Assembly (NCBI GenBank): GCA_945897475.1
Contig: CAMDFL010000026.1
Coordinates: 1-36,790, forward strand
Direction: 5' to 3'
Length of the DNA stretch: 36,790 nt
Source: Bordetella parapertussis
Lineage (GTDB): Bacteria > Pseudomonadota > Gammaproteobacteria > Burkholderiales > SG8-39
The translations under genes and the position numbers were made by a program. Positions 8,571-15,698 of this stretch are shown piece by piece; the stretch's first letter is position 1; each line of letters starts with the position of its first letter. The notes beneath the pieces are model-generated. The model was given only the letters and a program-made list of their open reading frames with translations, made no database searches and was not told where the DNA came from.

Positions 8571-9513
8571 GCGCTGTGCCCTTTATATTTTCGAAATAAC
8601 GCCGGTAAATTTCGTCAAGACTGGGCTCAATACTCGCGAGGCGAAGTATTGGCGCGCCTGCATTGACCATCGCGCGCGCCACCGCGTCGCGCACATCTTG
8701 CATGGCAAGTACCTTGCAGCGTCCAGGTTCTTCGGTAATAACGCTGCTGACACCCGCAACTGAGCCCAGCAATGTGGCTAGCGCTTTGTTGTCGAGCGTG
8801 GAGTCCACCTGCAATGCGTAACCTCCGCCCAGCACCTGGGCGGCCAGTTCTCGCACGCTGCCTTCGATGGCGATGCGGCCTTTGCTGAACAAGGCAACGC
8901 GATCGCAGATTGCCTGCACCCGATCCAGAATATGCGAGGACAGCATGATCGCCATGCCATCATCGCGAAGCGTTCGGATCATGTCGAGTAGTTCGAAGGT
9001 CGATTGCGGGTCGAGCCCATTGGTTGGTTCATCGAGAATCGCCGCCTGAGCGCCCTTCATCAAGATCTCCGCCAGCCCTAGGCGTTGGCGCATACCCCGC
9101 GAATAGGTCCCCACCTTATGGTCAGCAACATCATCCAAGCGCACCCGCGCGAGTGATTTGCTTATGCGGTCATCAAGTTCACCTGCAGCAATGCCCGCTA
9201 AGCGACCGGTGTAGCGAAGATTGGCGCGCGCGGAGAGGTTGTCATAGAAGCCGACCATGTCGGGGAGGTAAGCCACCCGCTCCTTAACCGTGATGGGATC
9301 GCGCATCGGATCGGCGCCGCACACTGAAATGCTGCCTTCGTTGGCCTCGGTGAGCCCGAGCAGCATCAAAATGGTGGTGGTCTTGCCGGCGCCGTTAGGC
9401 CCGAGCAATCCAAAGATTTCGCCACGATGCACGGTCAAATCAATGCCATCGACAGCGATGGCATTGCCATAGCGCTTTTTCAGCCCGCGCGCCTCGATGA
9501 GGACTTCGCTCAC
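8557..9513 (-). CDS. ABC transporter ATP-binding protein
   Basis: The 318-residue ATPase has Walker A GPNGAGKTT (about residues 38-46), a signature YSRGMRQRLGLAEIL in place of canonical LSGGQ, Walker B AAILDEPTNGLDP and a switch SSHILD. It is of the CcmA/NosF type that pairs with ABC-2 permeases. The C-terminal ~90 residues form the extra domain common to this group. The start is GTG at 9513, six bases after the NEW3 gene stop. No strong ribosome-binding site is visible, so translation may depend on coupling from the gene before. Confidence 0.92.
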   Translation of the reverse strand: MSEVLIEARGLKKRYGNAIAVDGIDLTVHRGEIFGLLGPNGAGKTTTILMLLGLTEANEGSISVCGADPMRDPITVKERVAYLPDMVGFYDNLSARANLRYTGRLAGIAAGELDDRISKSLARVRLDDVADHKVGTYSRGMRQRLGLAEILMKGAQAAILDEPTNGLDPQSTFELLDMIRTLRDDGMAIMLSSHILDRVQAICDRVALFSKGRIAIEGSVRELAAQVLGGGYALQVDSTLDNKALATLLGSVAGVSSVITEEPGRCKVLAMQDVRDAVARAMVNAGAPILRLASIEPSLDEIYRRYFENIKGTAHGSA

Positions 9514-9519
9514 AGCGTT

Positions 9520-10776
9520 TTACCGGCGACCAAAGCGCGCTACCGCGCCCACCGACAGGAGCAGCGCAATGATGATCACCAGAATGCCCGTCATGCCCCA
9601 TAGCGTTGAAGTGGTGACGCTCAAGCGAAACTCCGCCGATGCCGATTCGCTGCCGCTATTGGCGCGCAGTGTCGCCATATAGTCACCCGCGATCGCCTTG
9701 GCGGAGGGCGTGACCAGGGCCTGGATGGACAGTTTCTGGCCGGGTGCGAGCACCGGGATCTGGTTGGGTGTGATCTCGATTTTCCAGTCGCCGGGTGGGC
9801 TGCTGGAGAGTGTCACAGCGGTGGCAGGAGCGGCGCCGGTGTTCTCGATGATGATATTGAGCGGTGTGGCTTTGCCGGCCTCGGCTTCGCCGGAGAGCCG
9901 GCCGTCTTCGGTGGTGATACGTAGCTTGGGTGCTCCAGTGATTTGAATCGCCATCTGCGTCACCGATTGAGCACCTTCAGCCGAGGCGCTCACCATCAAT
10001 GGGTAATCACCGGCCGGGGTGGCGCTGGCCGCCTGGACCTTGACCTTGAGTTCCTTGCTCTGTCCTGCCTCGATGGGGATGGAGCTGATCTCCTGCGAAC
10101 CAAAGCCTTCGGTGAAGCTTGCCGAGAAGCCTTGTGGCGCCTGTGCTGCCAATTTCACCAGGGTGTCCTTGTCGGCTTCATTCACCACAGTGATGGGATA
10201 TTCGAAACTTGTGCTGGCCGAACCGCGTTGTGAGGGCAGCTTCGATTTGATCGACAGCCTCGCAGGTAAGGACTGGCCAATGATGATGTCCAGCGGCAAC
10301 TCGGCGGCGGTATCGCCGCCTTTGGCAGACAGCGTCACGCGCTGGCTGCCTTTTTGCGCTCCGGCGGGCACCTCGATTCGCAATTGCAGCGCGACCGATT
10401 CATTGGTTGCGGGCATCGCTGCCGCGACCGGCACCCCGCCACCCAACACAGTGGCCTTCCAGCCTTGTGGAACGCCGCTGACCGTCAACATGACGCTTTG
10501 CGGTGTCAGGTTGGAGTTCTGCAACTTGATTTTTATGGATGTGGTTTCACCTGCGCGTACCGCCATGGCGGGAAAGTCAGTGGTGAGCCACAGGCCGGAG
10601 GTGGACTTGGGTTCGGCTGCCTGCGCTGTCAATGTCACCGCGGCAAGTGCCGCAACCATTACGAATCTTGAAGCGGCGAATTTTGAAGCGGCGAATTTTG
10701 ACGCGGCAAATTTTGCCGCGCTCAATGCCCGCGCGGAGAACCAGCCAATATTGTCAAAGCATTTATATTTAGTCAC
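9520..10776 (-). CDS. NEW3-domain, membrane-anchored exported protein
   Basis: The 418-residue protein starts with GTG at 10776 behind GGAGG. An N-terminal hydrophobic export signal ends near LTAQA (about residue 54). About three Ig-like NEW3 repeats follow, each with a VRAGETTSIKIKLQN- or APGQKLSIQALVTP-type strand and a GDYP/GDYM turn. One transmembrane helix (about 392-412) and a short RFGRR tail close the protein, so it should face the periplasm from the inner membrane. NEW3 domains are often tied to carbohydrate-active enzymes, and proteins of this build are found with ABC ATPase/ABC-2 permease pairs. It is the first gene of that operon here. Just before the signal's hydrophobic core the repeated AASKF units are unusual. 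Confidence 0.8.
   Translation of the reverse strand: MTKYKCFDNIGWFSARALSAAKFAASKFAASKFAASRFVMVAALAAVTLTAQAAEPKSTSGLWLTTDFPAMAVRAGETTSIKIKLQNSNLTPQSVMLTVSGVPQGWKATVLGGGVPVAAAMPATNESVALQLRIEVPAGAQKGSQRVTLSAKGGDTAAELPLDIIIGQSLPARLSIKSKLPSQRGSASTSFEYPITVVNEADKDTLVKLAAQAPQGFSASFTEGFGSQEISSIPIEAGQSKELKVKVQAASATPAGDYPLMVSASAEGAQSVTQMAIQITGAPKLRITTEDGRLSGEAEAGKATPLNIIIENTGAAPATAVTLSSSPPGDWKIEITPNQIPVLAPGQKLSIQALVTPSAKAIAGDYMATLRANSGSESASAEFRLSVTTSTLWGMTGILVIIIALLLSVGAVARFGRR
10664..10723 (-). repeat. four 15-bp tandem units in the export signal of the NEW3 gene
   Basis: Units begin at 10664, 10679, 10694 and 10709, each a variant of AATTTTGAAGCGGCG. In the protein they give repeated AASKF pentapeptides at about residues 20-37, directly before the hydrophobic core. 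The reading frame is kept because the period is a multiple of three. The added Lys residues lengthen the positively charged n-region of the signal. Confidence 0.85.
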
Positions 10777-10979
10777 TGCTCGAATTCCTCCAGAGGACTG
10801 TCACGCCAAAAAAGCGTATTTTTCAACGCCTTGGTAAAAATATCAGGATATTGCCCGGACCGCTTAGCCTGGCAGGACCGGTTCGAATCGATCCGTGCCG
10901 GAGGCCTATTTGTCAGCCGACCGCGAAGCAGGTGCACCAAAGCTCTCGCTGCGCGGTGGCGCGGTGGCGCATACTATCC

Positions 10980-11021
10980 GATTGGCGCGGCGGGCGGGTA
11001 AGCGAATCCCGTGCGCCAATC
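10980..11021. promoter_or_regulatory. 9-bp perfect inverted repeat upstream of the methyltransferase
   Basis: GATTGGCGC (10980-10988) and its complement GCGCCAATC (11013-11021) flank a 24-base GC-rich centre. The element ends 33 bases before the TTG start at 11055, inside the 278-base divergent region shared with the NEW3 operon. It could be an operator or a 5'-leader hairpin. There is no T-run to make it a terminator. The rest of the divergent region shows no clear element. Confidence 0.4.
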
Positions 11022-11054
11022 TGACATTTTAAAAACAGTGCGAAGGAATATTTT

Positions 11055-11957
11055 TTGAAGAAAATCATGTGCGCGGCGCGGATCATGTTGGCGGCGCTGA
11101 TTGGAGCTCTCGCTGGAACGGTCACTGCGCCCCTTTATGCCCAGGACGAAGCCCCGAAGATCACTGAAGAAACGCCTTACGTACCTTCCCCCGGTATCGT
11201 TGTCGACACCATGCTGCGCATGGCCGATGTGCGCAGCGGCGACTTTCTGATCGATCTGGGTTCGGGCGACGGACGAATCATCATCACCGCGGCCGAGTCG
11301 TTCAATGCGCGTGGCTTTGGCGTTGACTACGATGCGCGACTGGTCAGGCTTGCCAACGAAAATGCCATCAAAGCGGGTGTCGCCGACCGGGCGCGTTTCG
11401 TCGAGCAAAACGTGTTTACGACCGATCTTGCCCAGGCATCGGTGGTGACCATCTATCTGCTGCCGGAGTACAACGCGGTACTCAAGCCCACCTTGCTTGC
11501 GTTGAAACCCGGCACGCGTATCGTCTCGCATGACTATGGCATCGGCGATTGGGAGCCTGACGCGCAGTCAAAAGTCGTGGTTCCGGAAAAGCCGGTCGGC
11601 GTCGACAAGGCGAGTTGGATTTATTACTGGATGGTGCCAGCGAAGGTCGATGGACGTTGGCGCTCGCGTGTGCCCGCTGGTAATGGTAATGGCAGAGGCA
11701 ATGGCGCTGTCGCTCTGGAGCTCAATTTGACGCAGCACTATCAGAAAGTACGAGGGACGGCAAAGATCGGTGCTCGCACCGTTACGCTCGAGCGGCCCTC
11801 GCTGAAGGGAGAGGTGCTGTCGTTTGAACTGACCGATGGCAAGCAGCATCTGCTCTTTGAGGGCCGAATTTCCTCTGGAAAAATCAGCGGCCACTTGCTC
11901 TCAGGCAATAAGAGGCATTCGTGGAGCGCGTTGCGGATTGATGCACCCAAGGTTTGA
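11055..11957 (+). CDS. exported class I SAM-dependent methyltransferase-like protein
   Basis: The 300-residue protein has a clear signal peptide (MKKIMCAARI start, hydrophobic core, cleavage near LYAQ at residue 30). A Rossmann methyltransferase core follows: PYVPSPGIVV (41-50), motif I LIDLGSGDGRI (65-75) and an acidic GVDYD after strand 2. The PYVPxP plus GSGDGR pair resembles the FAM173/ATP-synthase-c lysine methyltransferase group. A NGNGRGNG linker leads to a C-terminal beta-rich domain of about 90 residues that I do not recognise. TTG at 11055 is taken as start because AAGGA lies seven bases before it; the ATG at 11067 is too far from that site. It stands alone, divergent from the NEW3 operon. 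Export of a SAM-dependent enzyme would be odd, so the signal could also be a membrane anchor. Confidence 0.75.
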   Translation: MKKIMCAARIMLAALIGALAGTVTAPLYAQDEAPKITEETPYVPSPGIVVDTMLRMADVRSGDFLIDLGSGDGRIIITAAESFNARGFGVDYDARLVRLANENAIKAGVADRARFVEQNVFTTDLAQASVVTIYLLPEYNAVLKPTLLALKPGTRIVSHDYGIGDWEPDAQSKVVVPEKPVGVDKASWIYYWMVPAKVDGRWRSRVPAGNGNGRGNGAVALELNLTQHYQKVRGTAKIGARTVTLERPSLKGEVLSFELTDGKQHLLFEGRISSGKISGHLLSGNKRHSWSALRIDAPKV

Positions 11958-11965
11958 TCCGTAGC

Positions 11966-11990
11966 AATCAACGCGGGGTAATCAACGCGG
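11966..11990. repeat. short direct duplication AATCAACGCGG, period 14
   Basis: Copies at 11966-11976 and 11980-11990 lie just after the methyltransferase stop codon (11955-11957). They fall in the 58-base gap between that gene and the convergent hflX end. This is one of several small duplications near gene ends in the window. Confidence 0.6.
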
Positions 11991-12015
11991 CGGCAATCGC
12001 CGCATTGCCGGTGAT

Positions 12016-13443
12016 TCACCGATTGAAGCGTTCGCGCAATCGTTTCACCGTCTCCGCTTCGCCACGAATGCGCAGGATTGCGCCTTCGTCATCGGCTTGC
12101 TCATTGAGCACCGTGCAGCTTGAGAAGATCTCCCCCCGCAGCTTTTGCTCCGACCAAGGCAGGAAGATGTCGTCCTCGATGAGGCTTGCCTGGAAGAACG
12201 CGATGATGGCTTCGCGCATTTTTTGAATGTCGGCCGCGCGCCGCGCGCTGATCACGATACTCCCCGGATGGCGCGACTGCAGTTCTGCTTCGTAATCTGC
12301 CTGATTTTTCGCCTCGCCGATCTTCGCGTCCTCGATTTTCGCCTCTCCGATCTGGTCTATCTTGTTGAACACCAGCAAGCGCGGCACCGCTCGTGCGCCG
12401 ATCTCATCGAGAACTTTTTCGGTTACAGCGAGCTGTCGCTCGAAACCCGGATCGCTTGCATCGACGACATGCAGGAGCAGCGAGGCTTCGAGTGCTTCGT
12501 CCAGCGTCGATTTGAATGAAGCGACCAGGCCGTGCGGCAGGTTTTTGATGAATCCGACGGTGTCGCTGAGCAGCACGCGAGGGACGCTCTCGGGATGGAG
12601 TGCACGCACGGTGGTGTCGAGCGTCGCAAAAAGCTTATCAGCGACCAGCACTTCGCTTGCCGTTAGCGCGCGCATCAAGGTGGATTTGCCCGCATTGGTG
12701 TAGCCCACAAGCGCCACTCGCGCCAGCCCCTGGCGCTCCTGGCGCCGCGCACGTTGCGTCCTGCGCTCGATGTCCATCGCATCGAGTTCCTTCTGCAACT
12801 CGGCGATACGGTCTCGGACCTTGCGCCGGTCGGTTTCGCCCAGCGATTCGCCGCCGCCACGACCGCCGACGCCGCTCCTTTGCCGGCCCTGTGGCCCTGC
12901 GGCTTTAGCTGCCTCGCGCAGGCGAGGCGCCATGTAGGACAGGCGCACGATCTCTACCTGCGCAATGGCGGCGCGCGAGCGTGCATGTCGGTGGAAGATT
13001 TCAAGAATGACCATGGTGCGGTCCATCACATCGCAACCGATTTCTTTCTCAAGATTGCGCGCCTGCATCGGGGAGATCTCGTGGTCGACCAGAATGATGT
13101 CAGCTCTGAGCGTTGCCGCCTCTGCTTGTGATTGCAGCGTTTCTTCGGCTGCGCCATCGCTTGCAGGGTCATAGTCCTGCCCGTGCTCGGGATCGCCGTG
13201 CTCAGGATCAAATTCGTTGCGAACGAAACGGCGCATCTCCTGTCTCTTGCCGACGCCGAAGTACGCCGCTGTGTCGAACCTGGCGCGCTTCTGCGTAAAC
13301 CTTCCAACCACCTCGTAGCCCAGCGTTTTCGCAAGTTGGCGCAACTCGCTCAATGAGGCATCGAGCTCGATATCGCTGACGTTTGGCAGTTGCACTGCCG
13401 CCACAATGGCGCGCTTGGGTTTCTCTATGTTTTCATGCATCAT
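12016..13443 (-). CDS. hflX: ribosome-associated GTPase HflX
   Basis: HflX is a GTPase that splits or rescues stalled ribosomes under stress. The 475-residue protein has the N-terminal HflX domain (TAAYFGVGKRQEM near 58-70), the GGRGGGES linker (193-200), a coiled basic helix, and the G domain: G1 GYTNAGKST (247-255), G3 DTVGF (294-298) and G4 NKID (360-363). It is longer than the usual ~370-430 residues because of two low-complexity inserts, an acidic repeat-like DPEHGDPEHG stretch around 79-110 and an IGEAKIEDAKIGEAKN stretch after NKID. Two adjacent ATGs (13443, 13440) are possible and no strong ribosome site is seen. The start lies inside a 72-bp duplication. It is not next to hfq here. 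Confidence 0.95.
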   Translation of the reverse strand: MMHENIEKPKRAIVAAVQLPNVSDIELDASLSELRQLAKTLGYEVVGRFTQKRARFDTAAYFGVGKRQEMRRFVRNEFDPEHGDPEHGQDYDPASDGAAEETLQSQAEAATLRADIILVDHEISPMQARNLEKEIGCDVMDRTMVILEIFHRHARSRAAIAQVEIVRLSYMAPRLREAAKAAGPQGRQRSGVGGRGGGESLGETDRRKVRDRIAELQKELDAMDIERRTQRARRQERQGLARVALVGYTNAGKSTLMRALTASEVLVADKLFATLDTTVRALHPESVPRVLLSDTVGFIKNLPHGLVASFKSTLDEALEASLLLHVVDASDPGFERQLAVTEKVLDEIGARAVPRLLVFNKIDQIGEAKIEDAKIGEAKNQADYEAELQSRHPGSIVISARRAADIQKMREAIIAFFQASLIEDDIFLPWSEQKLRGEIFSSCTVLNEQADDEGAILRIRGEAETVKRLRERFNR

Positions 13444-13581
13444 GGGTTGCGGTGTCTTTCATTCCGTTGATCAGGCGAGGCGATTCAATAACGCTTCTCC
13501 GGCGTTCAGCATCATAGGGCACGGTGTCTTTCATACATTGGATCAGGCGAGGCGATTCAATAGCGCTTCTCCCGCGTTCAG
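13438..13581. repeat. 72-bp tandem duplication spanning the dehydrogenase stop and the hflX start
   Basis: Copy 1 is 13438-13509 and copy 2 is 13510-13581, about 85% alike. Copy 2 holds the last twelve codons and stop of the dehydrogenase gene. Copy 1, on the minus strand, repeats those codons as LNAGEALLNRLA plus TGA, with only third-position or synonymous changes, and then runs into the hflX start codons. Most of the 99-base gap between the genes is therefore a copied gene end. Confidence 0.9.
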
Positions 13582-14442
13582 GCGGCGCACATTTTCCAGC
13601 GCCGCGGCGATGCTTCGCTCCAAGGTCTCCCCGGTCAGCCAGGCTATGTGCGGCGCACATACCACGTTTGGAAGGAGCAGCAAGGGATGATTGGCGGCCA
13701 GTGGTTCACACGAAAAAACATCCAGTCCCGCCGCCGCAATATGTCCGCTTGCTAGCGCTTCAATAAGCGCCCTGTCATCAATCAACCCGCCACGCGCGGT
13801 ATTCACCAGTATCGACCCAGGCTTCATTCTCATCGGATCGAGAAAATTCGCGGTTGCTGGCGTGAGCGGCAAGTGCAGCGATACGATCTGCGAGCGAGCG
13901 ATTAAATCGTCAAAGGATACATTTTTGGCGGAGCGCGACCAGTAGAGCACCTTCGCGCCCATGGCATCGAGTACGCCGTGCAAAATTTTTGGCACGGTGC
14001 CGTAGCCGATCAATCCGACGGTGCGGCCACAGATCTCGCCCAGTTGGTCCTGCATTCGCAAGGCCTCATACCAGCCATCGCTTCTCACCAGGGAATCCAG
14101 CACTGGAAGTCGTCGCAGGCAGGCGAGCATCAGCAACAGTGTCATTTCAGCCACCGCGCGGCTATTGCTTCCTGGCAGATTGCACACCGCGATATCACGC
14201 CGTTTTGCCGCTTCCATATCGATGGTGTTCACGCCAACGCCAATTTTCTGGATCAGTCGCAACCTGGGTGCTCGCGCGATGACCTCCGCGGTCACTGGCT
14301 TCAACACATGCCAGAGGACTTCCATTCCGGGGGCTAGGGCGTCGAACGCCTCCGGGTCGTTTTCCGGGCAAAGCGTCACACCTTGTTCGCGGACTCGATT
14401 GGCAAGGGATTCGGTCCCATCAAAATGAAAAACGATGCTCAT
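13543..14442 (-). CDS. D-2-hydroxyacid dehydrogenase (NAD-binding)
   Basis: This 299-residue cytosolic oxidoreductase of the D-isomer 2-hydroxyacid dehydrogenase family interconverts a 2-oxo acid and a 2-hydroxy acid. The nucleotide site is VGLIGYGTVPKIL; the third glycine of GxGxxG is replaced by Pro, as in some family members. The catalytic trio is present as Arg in NTARGGLID, Glu in DVFSCEP and His in CAPHIAW. The ATG at 14442 overlaps the enolase-like stop in an ATGA, so the two are translationally coupled. The partner genes (kinase, enolase-like) suggest a substrate related to glycerate, hydroxypyruvate or another small hydroxy acid, but this is inference. The 3' end is duplicated downstream. 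Confidence 0.9.
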   Translation of the reverse strand: MSIVFHFDGTESLANRVREQGVTLCPENDPEAFDALAPGMEVLWHVLKPVTAEVIARAPRLRLIQKIGVGVNTIDMEAAKRRDIAVCNLPGSNSRAVAEMTLLLMLACLRRLPVLDSLVRSDGWYEALRMQDQLGEICGRTVGLIGYGTVPKILHGVLDAMGAKVLYWSRSAKNVSFDDLIARSQIVSLHLPLTPATANFLDPMRMKPGSILVNTARGGLIDDRALIEALASGHIAAAGLDVFSCEPLAANHPLLLLPNVVCAPHIAWLTGETLERSIAAALENVRRLNAGEALLNRLA

Positions 14443-15698
14443 TGTGGAAACAATTTTCTCGCTGGATAGGGCATCGCCTTGGCCCCCAGGAACTCCTCTA
14501 TACGAATCGCTTCATTCCACTTGGCCATTCGCTCGGAGCGCGAAAAACTGCCGACCTTCAACTGCTGCACTCCCCAACCGATGGCGAGGTGAACAATGGA
14601 TACGTCTTCGGTTTCCCCTGAGCGGGCCGAGACAATGCCGCGATAGCCGCCTTCGCGTGCCGCGTCCCAGCAGGCAAGGGTCTCGGTAAGAGTGCCGACT
14701 TGATTGGGCTTGAGCAGTACCGTGTTGCAGATTTTCTTCGCCACAGCATCCTTGACGCGTGAGGCCTGCGTGCAGAAGAAATCGTCGCCTACAATTTGTA
14801 TGCGCGCGCCTGCTGCGCGGGTAAAGGCCTCCATGGCGGCGGCATCGTTCTCGGCGAACGGGTCTTCGATCGACACGATGGGGTAGCGCTCAACCCAGCG
14901 CAGCAACATGGCTTGCATCTGTTCTGCGGTGAGGAACCGATTTTCCAATGCCAGGTGATAACGCCCACCTTGATAGAGCTGCGTTGCCGCGATATCCAGG
15001 GCGATGCCCACATCGGTGCCGGGCGTGTAGCCCGCATCGGTAATCGCTGCGACCAGTTCAAGCAATGCTTCTTCGTTTGACTTGAAGGCGGGCCAATAAC
15101 CGCCTTCGTCGGCTACACCATGGCGCATGCCGCGCTTGGCCAGACGCGCCCCGGCCGCGGCGTAGATGTCTGCGGTCCATTGCATGGCCTCATCGAAGCT
15201 TCCGGCTCCGCTGCAGATAATCATGTAGTCCTGAATATCGACGCTGCCTTTAGCATGTGCCCCCCCGCCGAAGATCTGCACCTGTGGAACGGGCAGGGCA
15301 ACGTGGCGCTCGCCCGCCAGATACTTCCATAAGCTCAGGTTCGCGGCGGCTGCGGCGGCTTGCGCGCAGGCAATGGACACCGCGACTATGGCATTGCCGC
15401 CCAAACGACCTCGATCTGGCGTGCCATCGAGTTCGATCATGCATCGATCAATCTGCTCCTGATCCGATGAGTCCATGCCTCTCAACGCCGCGCAAATTTC
15501 GGTGTTGACATTTTTCACCGCGAGTTTTGTATCTATGCACCTGGCTTCTCCAGCCCCGGTCGATGCGCCTGCGGGTGCGATGGCGCGACCGGTTGCGCGC
15601 GTGGCGCCAGCGTCTACCACCGTGACCTCGGCTTCAACGGTTGCCCGACCGCGTGAGTCCCAGACCCGGCGCGCTATTACATTAAGGATTTCTGCCAT
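14439..15698 (-). CDS. enolase-family protein with altered active site
   Basis: The 419-residue protein covers the whole enolase fold. It has the GASTG loop (44-48), His148 in GGAHA, Glu198 in ADEGG, metal ligands Asp235, Glu278 (IEDP) and Asp305 (VGDD), and the lysines Lys330 (LLKPNQ) and Lys381 (QLKVGS). Two positions differ from yeast and E. coli enolases: the Glu of IQEFM (yeast Glu168) is Asp157, and the SHRSGETED block reads SARSGETED, so yeast His373 is Ala358. The metal site and base lysine are kept, so it should be an active alpha-proton-abstracting enzyme, perhaps on a different phosphorylated acid. It is probably not the housekeeping enolase, which usually sits beside pyrG in these bacteria. 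It overlaps the kinase gene by 22 bases and the dehydrogenase by four. Confidence 0.85.
   Translation of the reverse strand: MAEILNVIARRVWDSRGRATVEAEVTVVDAGATRATGRAIAPAGASTGAGEARCIDTKLAVKNVNTEICAALRGMDSSDQEQIDRCMIELDGTPDRGRLGGNAIVAVSIACAQAAAAAANLSLWKYLAGERHVALPVPQVQIFGGGAHAKGSVDIQDYMIICSGAGSFDEAMQWTADIYAAAGARLAKRGMRHGVADEGGYWPAFKSNEEALLELVAAITDAGYTPGTDVGIALDIAATQLYQGGRYHLALENRFLTAEQMQAMLLRWVERYPIVSIEDPFAENDAAAMEAFTRAAGARIQIVGDDFFCTQASRVKDAVAKKICNTVLLKPNQVGTLTETLACWDAAREGGYRGIVSARSGETEDVSIVHLAIGWGVQQLKVGSFSRSERMAKWNEAIRIEEFLGAKAMPYPARKLFPQ

Noticed and set aside
10871-10900. GGTTCGAATC, like a tRNA T-arm
   Set aside because: The flanking bases do not form the 5-bp T stem, and no acceptor, D or anticodon arms are found upstream.
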